NCBI GenBank assembly: GCA_964408805.1
Contig: CAYPAV010000016.1
Location: 1 to 64,000 of the forward strand
From: CAYPAV01 sp964408805
Lineage (GTDB): Bacteria; Pseudomonadota; Alphaproteobacteria; UBA8366
Length of the DNA stretch: 64,000 nt
Reading direction: 5' to 3'
Shown here: positions 26,773-34,896 of the stretch, in pieces
Layout of the letters: each line of letters opens with the position of its first letter
Numbering within the stretch: position 1 is the first letter of the stretch
Position numbers and translations under genes: made by a program
Notes under the pieces: generated by a model
Database searches by the model: none
What the model was told of the DNA's origin: nothing
What the model saw: only the letters and a program-made list of their open reading frames with translations

Positions 26773-27300
26773 CTATTTCGACGCCCTGGCACGCAGTTCA
26801 TTGTTCACGGTGCGGTCGCCCGCCAGCCAGCGCTTCAAATCCGCATGCGCCCGTTCGCGCCGATCCGTGCAAATTTCAGCACTGTCCGGGTGATCGACGG
26901 TGAATTCCAGCTTCAGATTATTGGGGTCGTGCACATATAGCGAAACGCAGTATCCGTGATCGGTGACTCGGATCGCATAGTCGTGCGCTTCCAGACGCTC
27001 CTTTAACTGCGCTTGCGTGTTTGAATCGCACTCGAATGCAACATGTCCGGGAGAGTTCTGGTCCCTCGGGTTTTCGTCCTGATCGCCCCACTGGAAAAAC
27101 GCCAGGGTGCTGCGATCCTCGAACTCGAAAAGCGTGTGACAGTATTCGAGGCCCGTTCGCGGGTTTTTCTCCGCCCAGGTCGCCACCAGCGGAATACCAA
27201 TGACGTCCTCGTAGAACCGGCGGGTCATTTCCATGTCCCGCGTCACCCACGCGGCGTGATGCAATCTTCTCGGCCGCGAAACGCGATCGCTTGAGTTCAT
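26773..27300 (-). CDS. VOC family protein, dioxygenase-like
   Basis: A 175-residue one-subunit VOC protein. His in RLHHAAWVTRDME, the histidine in PGHVAFECDSN and the glutamate in NNLKLEFTVDHPD are the metal-ligand positions. The start at 27300 is chosen because GGAGGT lies eight bases before it. It leads the minus-strand run with the TauD/TfdA dioxygenase (66 bases away), the MBL hydrolase and the 2-hydroxyacid dehydrogenase. The substrate is not identifiable; an extradiol or glyoxalase-type step on a catabolic intermediate is plausible. Confidence 0.87.
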   Translation of the reverse strand: MNSSDRVSRPRRLHHAAWVTRDMEMTRRFYEDVIGIPLVATWAEKNPRTGLEYCHTLFEFEDRSTLAFFQWGDQDENPRDQNSPGHVAFECDSNTQAQLKERLEAHDYAIRVTDHGYCVSLYVHDPNNLKLEFTVDHPDSAEICTDRRERAHADLKRWLAGDRTVNNELRARASK

Positions 27301-27410
27301 CTCTTTCGACCTCCTGTCACTATGACCCACGACTTCTATTTGCGGTCTCTCCCAAACTACAGGGGTCCGGAAGTTCCGAAGCGCCTCGATGGATCAGCGC
27401 GCCGGATTCA

Positions 27411-28169
27411 TTAAAGCGCGAAACGGTGCAGGCCGCCATCGACATGGATCACTTCGCCGGTGATATAGCGCGCCAGCGGCGAGGCGAGGAAGGCGATCAG
27501 ATAGGCCATGTCCTCGGGCTCGCCGAAGTATCCGGCCGGGATGTTGGCCTTGATGAACGCGGCGCGCTCATCCGGATCGGCGTGCAGTCGCTCCAATATC
27601 TGCTCACTGTTGATGCGGCCCGGCGGCAAACTGTTGACGGTGATCCCGTCGGGCGCCAGCACCCGGGACAAGCCCTTGGCCCACATATGCACCGCCGCCT
27701 TGGCCGAGGACGCGACGTTGACACCGCTCGGCTCGCTCGACCCAGTGATATTGACGATGCGGCCGAACTTTTGTTTCTGCATACCGGGCACGAATTGGTG
27801 GGTCAGCCGCCGCAGCATCTCGAAGTTGAGGGTCATGCCCTCGTGCCAGGCGTCGTCCGGCGCGTCCCACGGAATCGGACGCGAGCCGCCGGCACAATTG
27901 ACCAGAATATCGAGCCCGTCGAAGGTCTCGTAAACCCGTTCGCGGATCAGCTCCGGCGCGCCCTGGCGGGTTACGTCCTCGGCGATGATGAGCGGGCGCT
28001 CACCGCCCGCCGTCTCGATCTCGCCGGCCAGTTCCTCGAGCAGGTTCTCGCGCCGGGCGACGACGGCGACGCGGCAGCCCTCGGCCGCCAAGACCTTCGC
28101 CGTACCCCGGCCGATTCCCCGGCTAGCGCCTGTGACGAGACAAATCTTTCCCTCAAGTTGCAAATCCAT
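27411..28169 (-). CDS. SDR family protein lacking the catalytic tyrosine
   Basis: A 252-residue classical short-chain dehydrogenase/reductase with the cofactor motif TGASRGIG (13-20) and NCAGG (91-95). The Tyr-x3-Lys motif is altered: Lys157 is present, but the tyrosine position holds Ala153 (ASSAK), so ordinary hydride chemistry is doubtful. The ATG at 28169 is used; a GTG at 28184 is also possible and neither has a good ribosome site. It is divergent from the MetE-like gene at 28296; the 126 bases between hold both promoters. The cluster's other SDR (31432) is altered too. Confidence 0.87.
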   Translation of the reverse strand: MDLQLEGKICLVTGASRGIGRGTAKVLAAEGCRVAVVARRENLLEELAGEIETAGGERPLIIAEDVTRQGAPELIRERVYETFDGLDILVNCAGGSRPIPWDAPDDAWHEGMTLNFEMLRRLTHQFVPGMQKQKFGRIVNITGSSEPSGVNVASSAKAAVHMWAKGLSRVLAPDGITVNSLPPGRINSEQILERLHADPDERAAFIKANIPAGYFGEPEDMAYLIAFLASPLARYITGEVIHVDGGLHRFAL

Positions 28170-28295
28170 GGTTATACGTGGCACCCAAAATGTTATAGAA
28201 AATCGATTGCATTCCTGATCGGCGGAAAAACGCTACCACCCCCGGTTTCCGCACACCAGCCAGTGTCGGCGATCGGTTTCGAGCGAGGATACGAA

Positions 28296-29327
28296 ATGGA
28301 CGATAAGCTGATCCCAACCACGCTTGTGGGCAGTTATCCCCAACCCGATTGGCTCGTCGACAAGGATATCCTCCTCGGCAGCGGACCACCGCGCGTGCGC
28401 ATGCGCGAAGTCTGGCGGCCGCGGGAAGGTTTGCTGGAGCAAGCGCAGGACGATGCCACCTTGGTAGCGTTGCACGACCAGGAACGCGCCGGCATCGATA
28501 TCGTCTCGGACGGCGAGATCCGACGCGAGAGCTATTTCAATCACTTCGCCAATGCGCTCGACGGCATCGATTTGGACGAGCCGGGCGTTGTGCCGGGGCG
28601 CACCGGGAAACCGACCGTAGTGCCGCGCGTGGTTGGTCCGATCCAGCGGACGGCACCGGTCCAGGTCCGCGATGTGGCCTTTCTGCGCGCCCATACCGAG
28701 AAATCGATCAAGATCACCATTCCCGGCGCCTTCACCATGGCGAAGATGGCGCTGGACGAACATTACGGCGATCAGGAAGCGCTGATCATGGCCTATGCGG
28801 CGGCGCTGAACGAGGAAGTGCGCGAGCTGAAGGCCGCGGGCGCCGACGTCATTCAAATAGATGAGCCGCACATGCAGGCGCACCCCAAAGAAGCCGGACG
28901 CTTTGGGATCGCGGCGATCGATCGGGCCTTGGAGGGCATCGACGGGCCGACCGTCGTCCATGTCTGTTTCGGTTACGCCTACGTCGTGGCGGAGAAGCCA
29001 TCCGGCTATTCCTTCCTGCCCGAGTTCGACAAGTGCTGTGCCACGGCGATCTCCATTGAGGCCGCGCAACCGGGTCTCGATCCGGAGATCCTCGAACGCT
29101 TGCCAAGCAAGCGAATTCTTTACGGTGTGATCGATCTCGGCACGAATGAGGTGGAGACACCTGAACTCATTGCCGACCGGTTGCGCGGCGCCTTGCGACA
29201 CATTTCGCCGGATCGCCTTTTCGCAGCGCCGGATTGCGGGATGAAATATCTGCCGAGGGAGGTTGCGTTCGGAAAGCTCAAGGCAATGGTCGACGGTGCC
29301 GAAATTGTTCGGCGCGAACTTGTGTAA
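28296..29327 (+). CDS. MetE-like (cobalamin-independent methionine synthase C-terminal) family protein
   Basis: A 343-residue protein of the UROD/MetE-like superfamily, about the size of the C-terminal half of MetE alone. The zinc ligands of MetE are all visible: His222 and Cys224 (VVHVCFGY), Glu255 (AISIEAAQPG) and Cys314 (APDCGMKYL). The N-terminus LIPTTLVGSYPQPDW is family-typical. Stand-alone members act as methyltransferases or split C-S/C-O bonds in catabolic clusters; homocysteine methylation cannot be assumed. GCGAGGA precedes ATG 28296. It is the first of a plus-strand run: this gene, VOC dioxygenase, FAD hydroxylase and, after a promoter gap, SDR, NMT1-like protein and enoyl-CoA hydratase. 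Confidence 0.9.
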   Translation: MDDKLIPTTLVGSYPQPDWLVDKDILLGSGPPRVRMREVWRPREGLLEQAQDDATLVALHDQERAGIDIVSDGEIRRESYFNHFANALDGIDLDEPGVVPGRTGKPTVVPRVVGPIQRTAPVQVRDVAFLRAHTEKSIKITIPGAFTMAKMALDEHYGDQEALIMAYAAALNEEVRELKAAGADVIQIDEPHMQAHPKEAGRFGIAAIDRALEGIDGPTVVHVCFGYAYVVAEKPSGYSFLPEFDKCCATAISIEAAQPGLDPEILERLPSKRILYGVIDLGTNEVETPELIADRLRGALRHISPDRLFAAPDCGMKYLPREVAFGKLKAMVDGAEIVRRELV

Positions 29328-29343
29328 TCCAAGGGAGGCAAAA

Positions 29344-30036
29344 ATGGGATTGGCGAATGGCGTGCATCATCTAGCGATTTGCACAGGGGATATTAAGGCG
29401 CAGATCGAGTTCTTTACCGATGTGTTGGGCGCGGAGTTGAAGGCGCTCTATTGGATGCATGGGGTCGACGGTACGTTTCACGGTTTCTTGGGATTCGGCG
29501 ATTCCTGCTCCGTCGCGTTCGTGCAGAACGACCAGGTCAAGGAAATCGAGCCGAAGGTGGGCATCAGCCACGCGGCGAATACGCGCTCCCCGTCAGCCCC
29601 CGGCACCATGCAGCACGTCGCCTTCAACGTGGACGACGAGGACGCCCTATTGGCGCTGAGGGACCGCATCCGGTCGCGGGGCATCAACATTTACGGCCCG
29701 GTCGATCATGGTTTCTGCAAGAGCATCTATTTTGCCGGGCTGGAGGGGCTGAATCTGGAGATCTCGACCAGCGCCGAGGCGATCGACGAACGCGCTTGGA
29801 TTGATCCGGAAGTCGTCGAACTCGCCGGCATCGATGCCCAGGAACTGGCGCGCTACAAGACCCCGGCAACATATGAGAACGAGACGGGCGAACCGGTGCC
29901 GCAGCCGCCTATCAATCCCGACAAGCCGCATTTCATTTATCCGCCGGCGGAATACGAGACGTTGATGACCATGCCGGACGAGGAATTGACTGCGCTGCGC
30001 AGCCAGCCCGATCCGCCGGTTCAGGTGGCAGAGTGA
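29344..30036 (+). CDS. VOC family dioxygenase-like protein, 230 aa
   Basis: A 230-residue protein with an N-terminal VOC domain pair (GVHHLAICTGDIKAQIEFF, HVAFNVDDED, LEGLNLEIS; ligand positions His9, the mid His and Glu) and a C-terminal tail of about 70 residues rich in Pro and acidic residues (NPDKPHFIYPPAEYETL). GGGAGGC precedes the start. It follows the MetE-like gene by 16 bases and precedes the FAD hydroxylase by 15, so the three are co-transcribed. The pairing of an aromatic hydroxylase with a VOC protein suggests ring hydroxylation followed by extradiol cleavage, which is inference. Confidence 0.87.
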   Translation: MGLANGVHHLAICTGDIKAQIEFFTDVLGAELKALYWMHGVDGTFHGFLGFGDSCSVAFVQNDQVKEIEPKVGISHAANTRSPSAPGTMQHVAFNVDDEDALLALRDRIRSRGINIYGPVDHGFCKSIYFAGLEGLNLEISTSAEAIDERAWIDPEVVELAGIDAQELARYKTPATYENETGEPVPQPPINPDKPHFIYPPAEYETLMTMPDEELTALRSQPDPPVQVAE

Positions 30037-30051
30037 GTTAGCATCGCCCGC

Positions 30052-31209
30052 ATGACCGAACACATTCTCATTGCCGGCGCCGGATTGGGCGGATTGACCT
30101 TGGCGCTGGCGCTGTTGCGGCGGGGAAGGTCAGTCACGATTCTCGAGCAAGCCGACGCGCTTGGTGAGGTCGGTGCGGGTGTGCAAATTAGCGCCAACGG
30201 CGCCAGGGTGTTGCATGCGCTGGGTCTGGAGGCGGCGCTGAAGAAGGTCGCCTTCCTGCCGGAGGCGGGAGAGATACGGCACTGGCAAACCGGCGCGACG
30301 CTGATGAGCCGGCCGTTGGGCGAGAGCAGTGTACGGCGTTTCGGATTTCCCTATTACCATCTGCATCGCGCTGATTTTCATCGACTACTCGAAGAGGCGG
30401 TGCGCGATGCCGCGCCGGACTGTTTTCGGCTGGGCGCCAGGGTGGTGGATTTTACCGACGACGGGGATGGCATCGAAGTCATTACGGAAAACGGTGCCAG
30501 ATATCAGGGCGACGTACTGGTCGGTTGCGACGGCATTCATTCCAAGGTGCGGGAGCGACTGTTCGGCCGGGATGCGCCGCGCTTCACGGGCGTCGTTGCC
30601 TGGCGCGCAACGATTCCGATAGAACAACTTCCGCCAAACCATGTGCGGCCGATGGCGTCCAATTGGCTGGGCCAAGGCGGCCACTTCGTCCACTACTATC
30701 TCCGCCGTGGCGAGCTGGTGAACTGTGTCGGTTGCTTCGAAACGGCGGAGTGGCAGGCCGAATCCTGGTCCGCGGTTGGCGAGAAGAAAGATTTCGCTCG
30801 CGATTTCGCAGGCTGGCACGAGGACCTGCAAGTACTTATCCGGAACGCCGAAAACTGTTTTCGATGGGGCCTGTTCGATCGCGACCCGATGCCCGCCTGG
30901 AGCCGGGGCCGGGTGACGCTGTTGGGCGATGCCTGCCACCCGATGCTGCCCTTCATGGCGCAGGGCGCGGTGATGTCGATTGAGGACGGCTGTATTCTGA
31001 CGGCGTGTTTGGATGCGATCGACGACCCGGAGGCGGCCCTGCGAATGTACGAATCGGTACGCCGCGAGCGCACGGCCGATGTCCAGCAGATGTCGCGGGA
31101 CAATATGAAGATCTTCCACGATGCCGCCGCCGCGACGGAAACCATCTTGGCCGGCCATCGTGCCCGCCACGAGTGGCTCTACGGTTACGACGCGACCGCT
31201 CAAATATAG
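30052..31209 (+). CDS. FAD-dependent aromatic hydroxylase (salicylate/3-hydroxybenzoate type)
   Basis: A 385-residue class A flavoprotein monooxygenase. It has the GxGxxG motif in IAGAGLGGLTLALALLRRG, the DG motif in VGCDGIHSKVRERLFG, and the GD motif in LLGDACHPMLPFMAQGAVMSIEDG. Length and motif spacing fit salicylate hydroxylase and 3-hydroxybenzoate 6-hydroxylase, NAD(P)H-dependent enzymes that add one oxygen to a phenolic ring. It starts 15 bases after the VOC gene. With that VOC protein it could form a hydroxylase-dioxygenase pair for an aromatic acid. The substrate is not set by motif alone. Confidence 0.92.
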   Translation: MTEHILIAGAGLGGLTLALALLRRGRSVTILEQADALGEVGAGVQISANGARVLHALGLEAALKKVAFLPEAGEIRHWQTGATLMSRPLGESSVRRFGFPYYHLHRADFHRLLEEAVRDAAPDCFRLGARVVDFTDDGDGIEVITENGARYQGDVLVGCDGIHSKVRERLFGRDAPRFTGVVAWRATIPIEQLPPNHVRPMASNWLGQGGHFVHYYLRRGELVNCVGCFETAEWQAESWSAVGEKKDFARDFAGWHEDLQVLIRNAENCFRWGLFDRDPMPAWSRGRVTLLGDACHPMLPFMAQGAVMSIEDGCILTACLDAIDDPEAALRMYESVRRERTADVQQMSRDNMKIFHDAAAATETILAGHRARHEWLYGYDATAQI

Positions 31210-31352
31210 GTGTGTGTGTCGCTCCACTATAACGCCGGGCCCCAATTCCATCGGTAATCGCAGAGGCAACAGCTTCACGAATTCATGGGCTGCGCGGTTC
31301 TTTTTGCAGCAATGTTTCTCCGGCGCCCGCAAGCTTTCATGGAGCCGCCGGA

Positions 31353-31380
31353 TTGACTATTTTCGCCTTAGGCAATAATG
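31353..31380 (+). promoter_or_regulatory. Possible sigma-70 promoter before the second half of the catabolic run
   Basis: TTGACT at 31353-31358 and ATAATG at 31375-31380, 16 bases apart, lie 51 bases before the SDR start at 31432 in a 222-base gap that holds no gene. The -35 is a near-consensus match; the -10 is partial. It would allow the SDR, NMT1-like and hydratase genes to be expressed separately from the MetE-like, VOC and hydroxylase genes. Confidence 0.4.
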
Positions 31381-31431
31381 GCACCTGGAGTGTGTCGGTT
31401 CGACTTTGGACTTTAAACGGAGAGAGCAAAC

Positions 31432-32217
31432 ATGGAATGCAGAATGGACGGACACACGGCGATCATCACCGGCGGCAGTCTCGGTTTGGGACGCGCCATG
31501 GCGGTTGAATTCGCCAAGTCCGGGGCCAATGTCGCCATTGTCGCGCGCCGCGCCGAGGTGCTTGAGGAGGCCAAAGTCGAAATCAAGGCGGCCGCGCCCG
31601 ACGCCAATGTCGAGGCATATGCCTGCGACATGTGCGATCCGGCGGCGATCAAGTCGATGCACCAATCGGTCGAGAGCGATCTGGGGCCGGTCGATGTCGT
31701 GGTGAACAACGCGGGGACATCGCGGGCCATGAAATTCATGGACATCACGGACGAGCTTTGGAACGAAGACCTGGAACTAAAATTGATGGGGGCGGTTCGG
31801 CTGATCCGTTTGACCTTCCCCGGCATGGTGGAACGCCGCTGGGGACGAATCATCAATGTGCTGAACGTGGGTGCAAAGGCGCCGCGTCCCGGCGGCGCAC
31901 CGACGGCGGTCTCGCGGGCGGCGGGCATGGCGCTGACCAAGGCTCTGGCAGGCGAAGGGGCACCGCATAACGTGCTCGTCAATGCCATGCTGGTCGGGTT
32001 GATCGAAAGTGACCAGCACTTGCAGCGGCATCTCAAATCCGGCTCGAACCAATCGCTCGAGGATTTCTACGACAAGATGGGCGAGATGGTGCCGATGGGT
32101 CGTGTCGGCAAGCCGGAGGAGTTCGCCAATATGGCCTGTTTCCTGGCCTCCGACGCGGGCTCCTACATTACCGGGACGGCCATCAACGTCGATGGCAACC
32201 GCTCGCCCGTCGTCTGA
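31432..32217 (+). CDS. SDR family protein with the Tyr-x3-Lys active site lost
   Basis: A 261-residue SDR. It has the cofactor motif TGGSLGLGRAMA (14-25) and NNAG (92-95), but where the catalytic Tyr-x3-Lys is expected it has T158-A-V-S-R162 (APTAVSRAAG), losing both residues. The rest of the fold and the C-terminal DGNR motif are normal. Such proteins may use another chemistry, serve as a structural partner, or reduce with different residues. Ribosome site GGAGAGAG precedes ATG 31432 (a second in-frame ATG lies at 31444). It is followed by the NMT1-like binding protein (60 bases). Confidence 0.87.
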   Translation: MECRMDGHTAIITGGSLGLGRAMAVEFAKSGANVAIVARRAEVLEEAKVEIKAAAPDANVEAYACDMCDPAAIKSMHQSVESDLGPVDVVVNNAGTSRAMKFMDITDELWNEDLELKLMGAVRLIRLTFPGMVERRWGRIINVLNVGAKAPRPGGAPTAVSRAAGMALTKALAGEGAPHNVLVNAMLVGLIESDQHLQRHLKSGSNQSLEDFYDKMGEMVPMGRVGKPEEFANMACFLASDAGSYITGTAINVDGNRSPVV

Positions 32218-32277
32218 CCGTGATAGGCTAACCGAGACAGTGTCGAAAATTCCAGCCAAAGCTTGAAAGGCAATGAG

Positions 32278-33168
32278 ATGACGAAGATCAACATTCAATT
32301 CACGTTGTTCTCAGCATTCTATTCGCCGCTTATTTCTACCATGTCCGGCGGATTTCTTGCGGCGGAAGGACTCGATCCGGAATGGTCTATCTCGCCGCCC
32401 GGCGTCTCAGCACTAGCGGCGCTGGAGGATGGTTCGGCTCATGTCGTTCAATCCGCCTTGAGCCAAGGCTTCGGCCCATTATCGAGGGGAGAGACGCCGA
32501 GCACCGTGCATTTTGCGCAAGTCAATGAGATGGATGGGTTTTTCATAACTGCTCGCGAGCCCGACCCCGACTTCACGTGGGAGATGCTGGAAGGCTCCGA
32601 TGCAGTGCTGTTCGGCGGCGGACAGCCCTTGGCCATGTTTAAATACGCTTGCCACAAGGCGGGGATCGATTACGACAAGATCAACGCCATCAACCCAGGC
32701 GGCGCCGCCGATATCGACAAGGCCTTTCGGAACGGCGAGGGGAAATATGTCCAGCAGCAGGGTCCCTTTCCCCAACAACTGGAAAGCGATGGGGTCGGCC
32801 ATATCGTGGCTCAAGTCGGCCCGCAAATCGGGCCTTGCGGGTTTTCCAGTCTGGCGGCCACCCGGGATTGGCTGGCCAGCGATATGGCGGTCGCATTCAT
32901 TCGAGCCTATGAGAATACTCGTACCTATATGAACGAGACCGCGCCCGCCGAAATTGCACGGGCCGAGAAACCGTATTTCCCCGATATCGACGAAGCGGTA
33001 CTGGCCGACTGTATTGCGACTTACCAGCAACTCGGCTGCTGGACACCGCATGTGGAGATCACCGAGGCCGCCTTCCAGGCAACCCAGGATATTTACGAAT
33101 ACAACGGCTTTATCACGGAGCGCTACGCTTACGACCAAGTCTGCGCCCGCCCGCCTGTTGTCAACTGA
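32278..33168 (+). CDS. NMT1/THI5-like substrate-binding protein without a signal peptide
   Basis: A 296-residue protein with the periplasmic-binding fold of the NMT1/SsuA/THI5 type: FLAAEGLDPEWS, ALEDGSAHVVQSALSQG and the hinge region TWEMLEGSDAVLFGGGQPLAMFK. The N-terminus (MTKINIQFTLFSAFYSPL) begins directly with the first strand and has no signal peptide or lipobox, which is odd for an ABC solute-binding protein; no permease or ATPase gene lies beside it. It may act in the cytoplasm as an enzyme or sensor. A TTG five codons upstream is another possible start. GAAAGG precedes the ATG. It lies between an SDR and an enoyl-CoA hydratase on the same strand. Confidence 0.82.
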   Translation: MTKINIQFTLFSAFYSPLISTMSGGFLAAEGLDPEWSISPPGVSALAALEDGSAHVVQSALSQGFGPLSRGETPSTVHFAQVNEMDGFFITAREPDPDFTWEMLEGSDAVLFGGGQPLAMFKYACHKAGIDYDKINAINPGGAADIDKAFRNGEGKYVQQQGPFPQQLESDGVGHIVAQVGPQIGPCGFSSLAATRDWLASDMAVAFIRAYENTRTYMNETAPAEIARAEKPYFPDIDEAVLADCIATYQQLGCWTPHVEITEAAFQATQDIYEYNGFITERYAYDQVCARPPVVN

Positions 33169-33225
33169 TTTGCGCGGCAGGGGTGACTCCCGCGCGCAAC
33201 TCCGGATGGATCGAGGACCCTTTTC

Positions 33226-33999
33226 ATGAGCTATGAGTGTTTCAAAATCGAGGTCGCCGACCAGGTAGCGGTGGTCACCATGGACCGCCCGCCCGTCAAT
33301 GCGCAGAACCGTCGTTTCCGCGATGAGATCATTGCGATTTTCGACGAACTGAGTGAGCGCGACGACGTGCGCGCGGTAATCCTGACCGGCGCCGGCAAGG
33401 TCTTTTCAGCCGGGGCGGATATCAAGGAGCGCCGCGGGATCACCACCGAGGCCGGCTATTACCGCCAGCACAACCGCGTTACCCGCGAAAGTTTCTATGC
33501 CATTCTTGAATGCGAGAAACCGGTGATCGGAGCGATCAATGGCCCGGCCCTGGGCGCCGGGCTGGCACTTGTCGCGGTTTGCGACATTTTGGTCGCGTCC
33601 GAGTCAGCCGTCCTTGGCATGCCCGAGATCGATGTCGGCCTTATGGGTGGCGCCAAATACGTCAACATGCTGTTCCCGCGCTCGAAGGCGCGCCGGATGC
33701 TGCTGACCGGCCAGCGGGTCGACGGGCGGGATCTCTTCCGTTTGGGCGTTGTCGAGGCCTGCGTGGCGCCGGACGAACTGATCGATGCGGCGAAGGAGAT
33801 CGCGGCCGAAATCGCTTCGAAGAGCCCGCTTGCCGTCAAGGTCACCAAAGAGACCCTCAACACGACCGACAATCTCGGCTTGAGAGACGGTTATCGCTAT
33901 GAGCAGGACCTGACCGTGTCCATGTCCAAGACGGACGACGCCAAGGAGGCGCAAGCCGCCTTTGTCGAGAAACGCAAACCGAACTTTACCGGGACCTAG
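33226..33999 (+). CDS. Enoyl-CoA hydratase/isomerase family protein
   Basis: A 257-residue crotonase. The oxyanion-hole segments are GAGKVFSAGADIKER and INGPALGAGLALVAVCDI; SAVLGMPEIDVGLMGG carries the usual Glu at the second catalytic position (MPEIDVG). The N-terminus has VAVVTMDRPPVNAQNRRF. It likely hydrates or isomerises a CoA-thioester intermediate of the same catabolic run. It is the last gene of that run. Just past its end lie an MBL relic on the other strand, whose stop overlaps its last 14 bases, and the RAYT element. Confidence 0.92.
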   Translation: MSYECFKIEVADQVAVVTMDRPPVNAQNRRFRDEIIAIFDELSERDDVRAVILTGAGKVFSAGADIKERRGITTEAGYYRQHNRVTRESFYAILECEKPVIGAINGPALGAGLALVAVCDILVASESAVLGMPEIDVGLMGGAKYVNMLFPRSKARRMLLTGQRVDGRDLFRLGVVEACVAPDELIDAAKEIAAEIASKSPLAVKVTKETLNTTDNLGLRDGYRYEQDLTVSMSKTDDAKEAQAAFVEKRKPNFTGT

Positions 34000-34165
34000 A
34001 GCATGTCATGATCGTATGGCATGGCGTGCGCAGGATGTAGGACTGGATCGCCAGGATGATCTTGTAGGTCCCGGGTTCGATGAAACGCGGCATCAGCCAG
34101 TCCAGATTGGCCTCTATGACCTCCATTTCCGCATCACCGCGATAATGCGGGGACACCATACTCAT
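33986..34165 (-). pseudogene. Truncated N-terminal fragment of an MBL-fold hydrolase
   Basis: On the minus strand, ATG at 34165 opens a 59-residue frame (stop 33986-33988) with EVIEANLDWLMPRFIEPGT, KIILAIQSYILRTPCHTIM and then a nonsense tail TCSRSR. This matches the N-terminal strands of MBL hydrolases of the kind found in such catabolic clusters, which continue (HTILVDTC...GN) to the zinc site; here everything after the third strand, including all metal ligands, is gone. The 3' end runs into the enoyl-CoA hydratase gene, suggesting a deletion; the start overlaps the left repeat of the RAYT element. It is a decayed remnant, missed by gene-length filters. Confidence 0.65.
34151..34160 (+). 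repeat. Left copy of 10-bp inverted repeat
   Basis: GGACACCATA, the exact reverse complement of the sequence at 34897-34906. It lies 45 bases before the transposase start and overlaps the first codons of the MBL relic on the other strand. The match is preceded by two more G residues that are not mirrored at the right end. Confidence 0.65.
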
Positions 34166-34204
34166 TAATTTGACCTACCGCCGCCGCCCCCCTAACCTCC
34201 CCCC

Positions 34205-34870
34205 ATGGCTAGACTTCCGCGCGTGGTGGCGCCGGGGGTGCCGCATCATGTGACACAACGCGGCAACCGGGGCCAACAGACCTTCTTCGAGGCCGACGAC
34301 TTTCGGCTCTATCTTGAGCTGATGGCGGAATGGTGCGCCGCGCGGGGAGTCGAAATCTGGGCCTATTGCCTGATGCCGAACCATGTCCATCTGATCGCGG
34401 TACCGGAGACCGAGGACGCCCTCCGCCGCGCGATCGGTGAGGCGCATCGGCGCTATACGCAGGCGGTGAACCGGCGGCAGGGCTGGACCGGTCATCTCTG
34501 GCAGGGGCGCTTCGCCTCCTTTGCCATGGACGAACCAAATTTGCTGACCGCCGCCCGCCATGTGGAGCTGAACCCGGTCCGGGCGCGATTGACGGTGGGG
34601 GCAGGGGATTACCGCTAGAGCAGTGCGGCGGCGCATCTCGAAGGGCGGAATGACGGGCTGGCGCGGGTCGGCCCGCTCTTGGAGCGGGCACCCAATTGGG
34701 CGGCCTTCCTGGCCGGCGGGCTTACCTCGGATGAAGGGGACACCATCCGCCGACACGCGCGCACGGGCCGGCCGGCGGGTGACGATGCCTTTCTCGCCGG
34801 ACTGGAGGCGGCACTCGGCCGCCCCCTCCGCAAACGCAAACCCGGCCGCAAACGGAAAACCGCCGAGTGA
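34205..34870 (+). pseudogene. REP-associated tyrosine transposase (RAYT), split by an amber codon
   Basis: The first 137 codons encode a Y1-type transposase: LPRVVAPGVPHHVTQRGNRGQ, then the HUH motif in MPNHVHLIAVPE, and the RAYT hallmark GHLWQGRFASFAMDE followed by ARHVELNPVRARL. The catalytic tyrosine is probably in the helix with RRYTQAVNRR. After DYR the codon at 34616-34618 is TAG where relatives have Trp (DYRWSSA), so TGG to TAG is the simple explanation. Reading on in the same frame gives SSAAAHLEGRND, LERAPNWAAFLAG and a very basic tail (KRKPGRKRKT), ending at the TGA at 34868-34870. Only one substitution breaks a 221-residue protein, so decay looks recent. Confidence 0.85.
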
Positions 34871-34896
34871 GGGCCGCGCGACGGCCTCGAAATAAA

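Noticed and set aside
28170..28295. Riboswitch (SAM or cobalamin) before the MetE-like gene
   Set aside because: Only 126 bases separate it from the divergent SDR and I could not see a conserved aptamer core.
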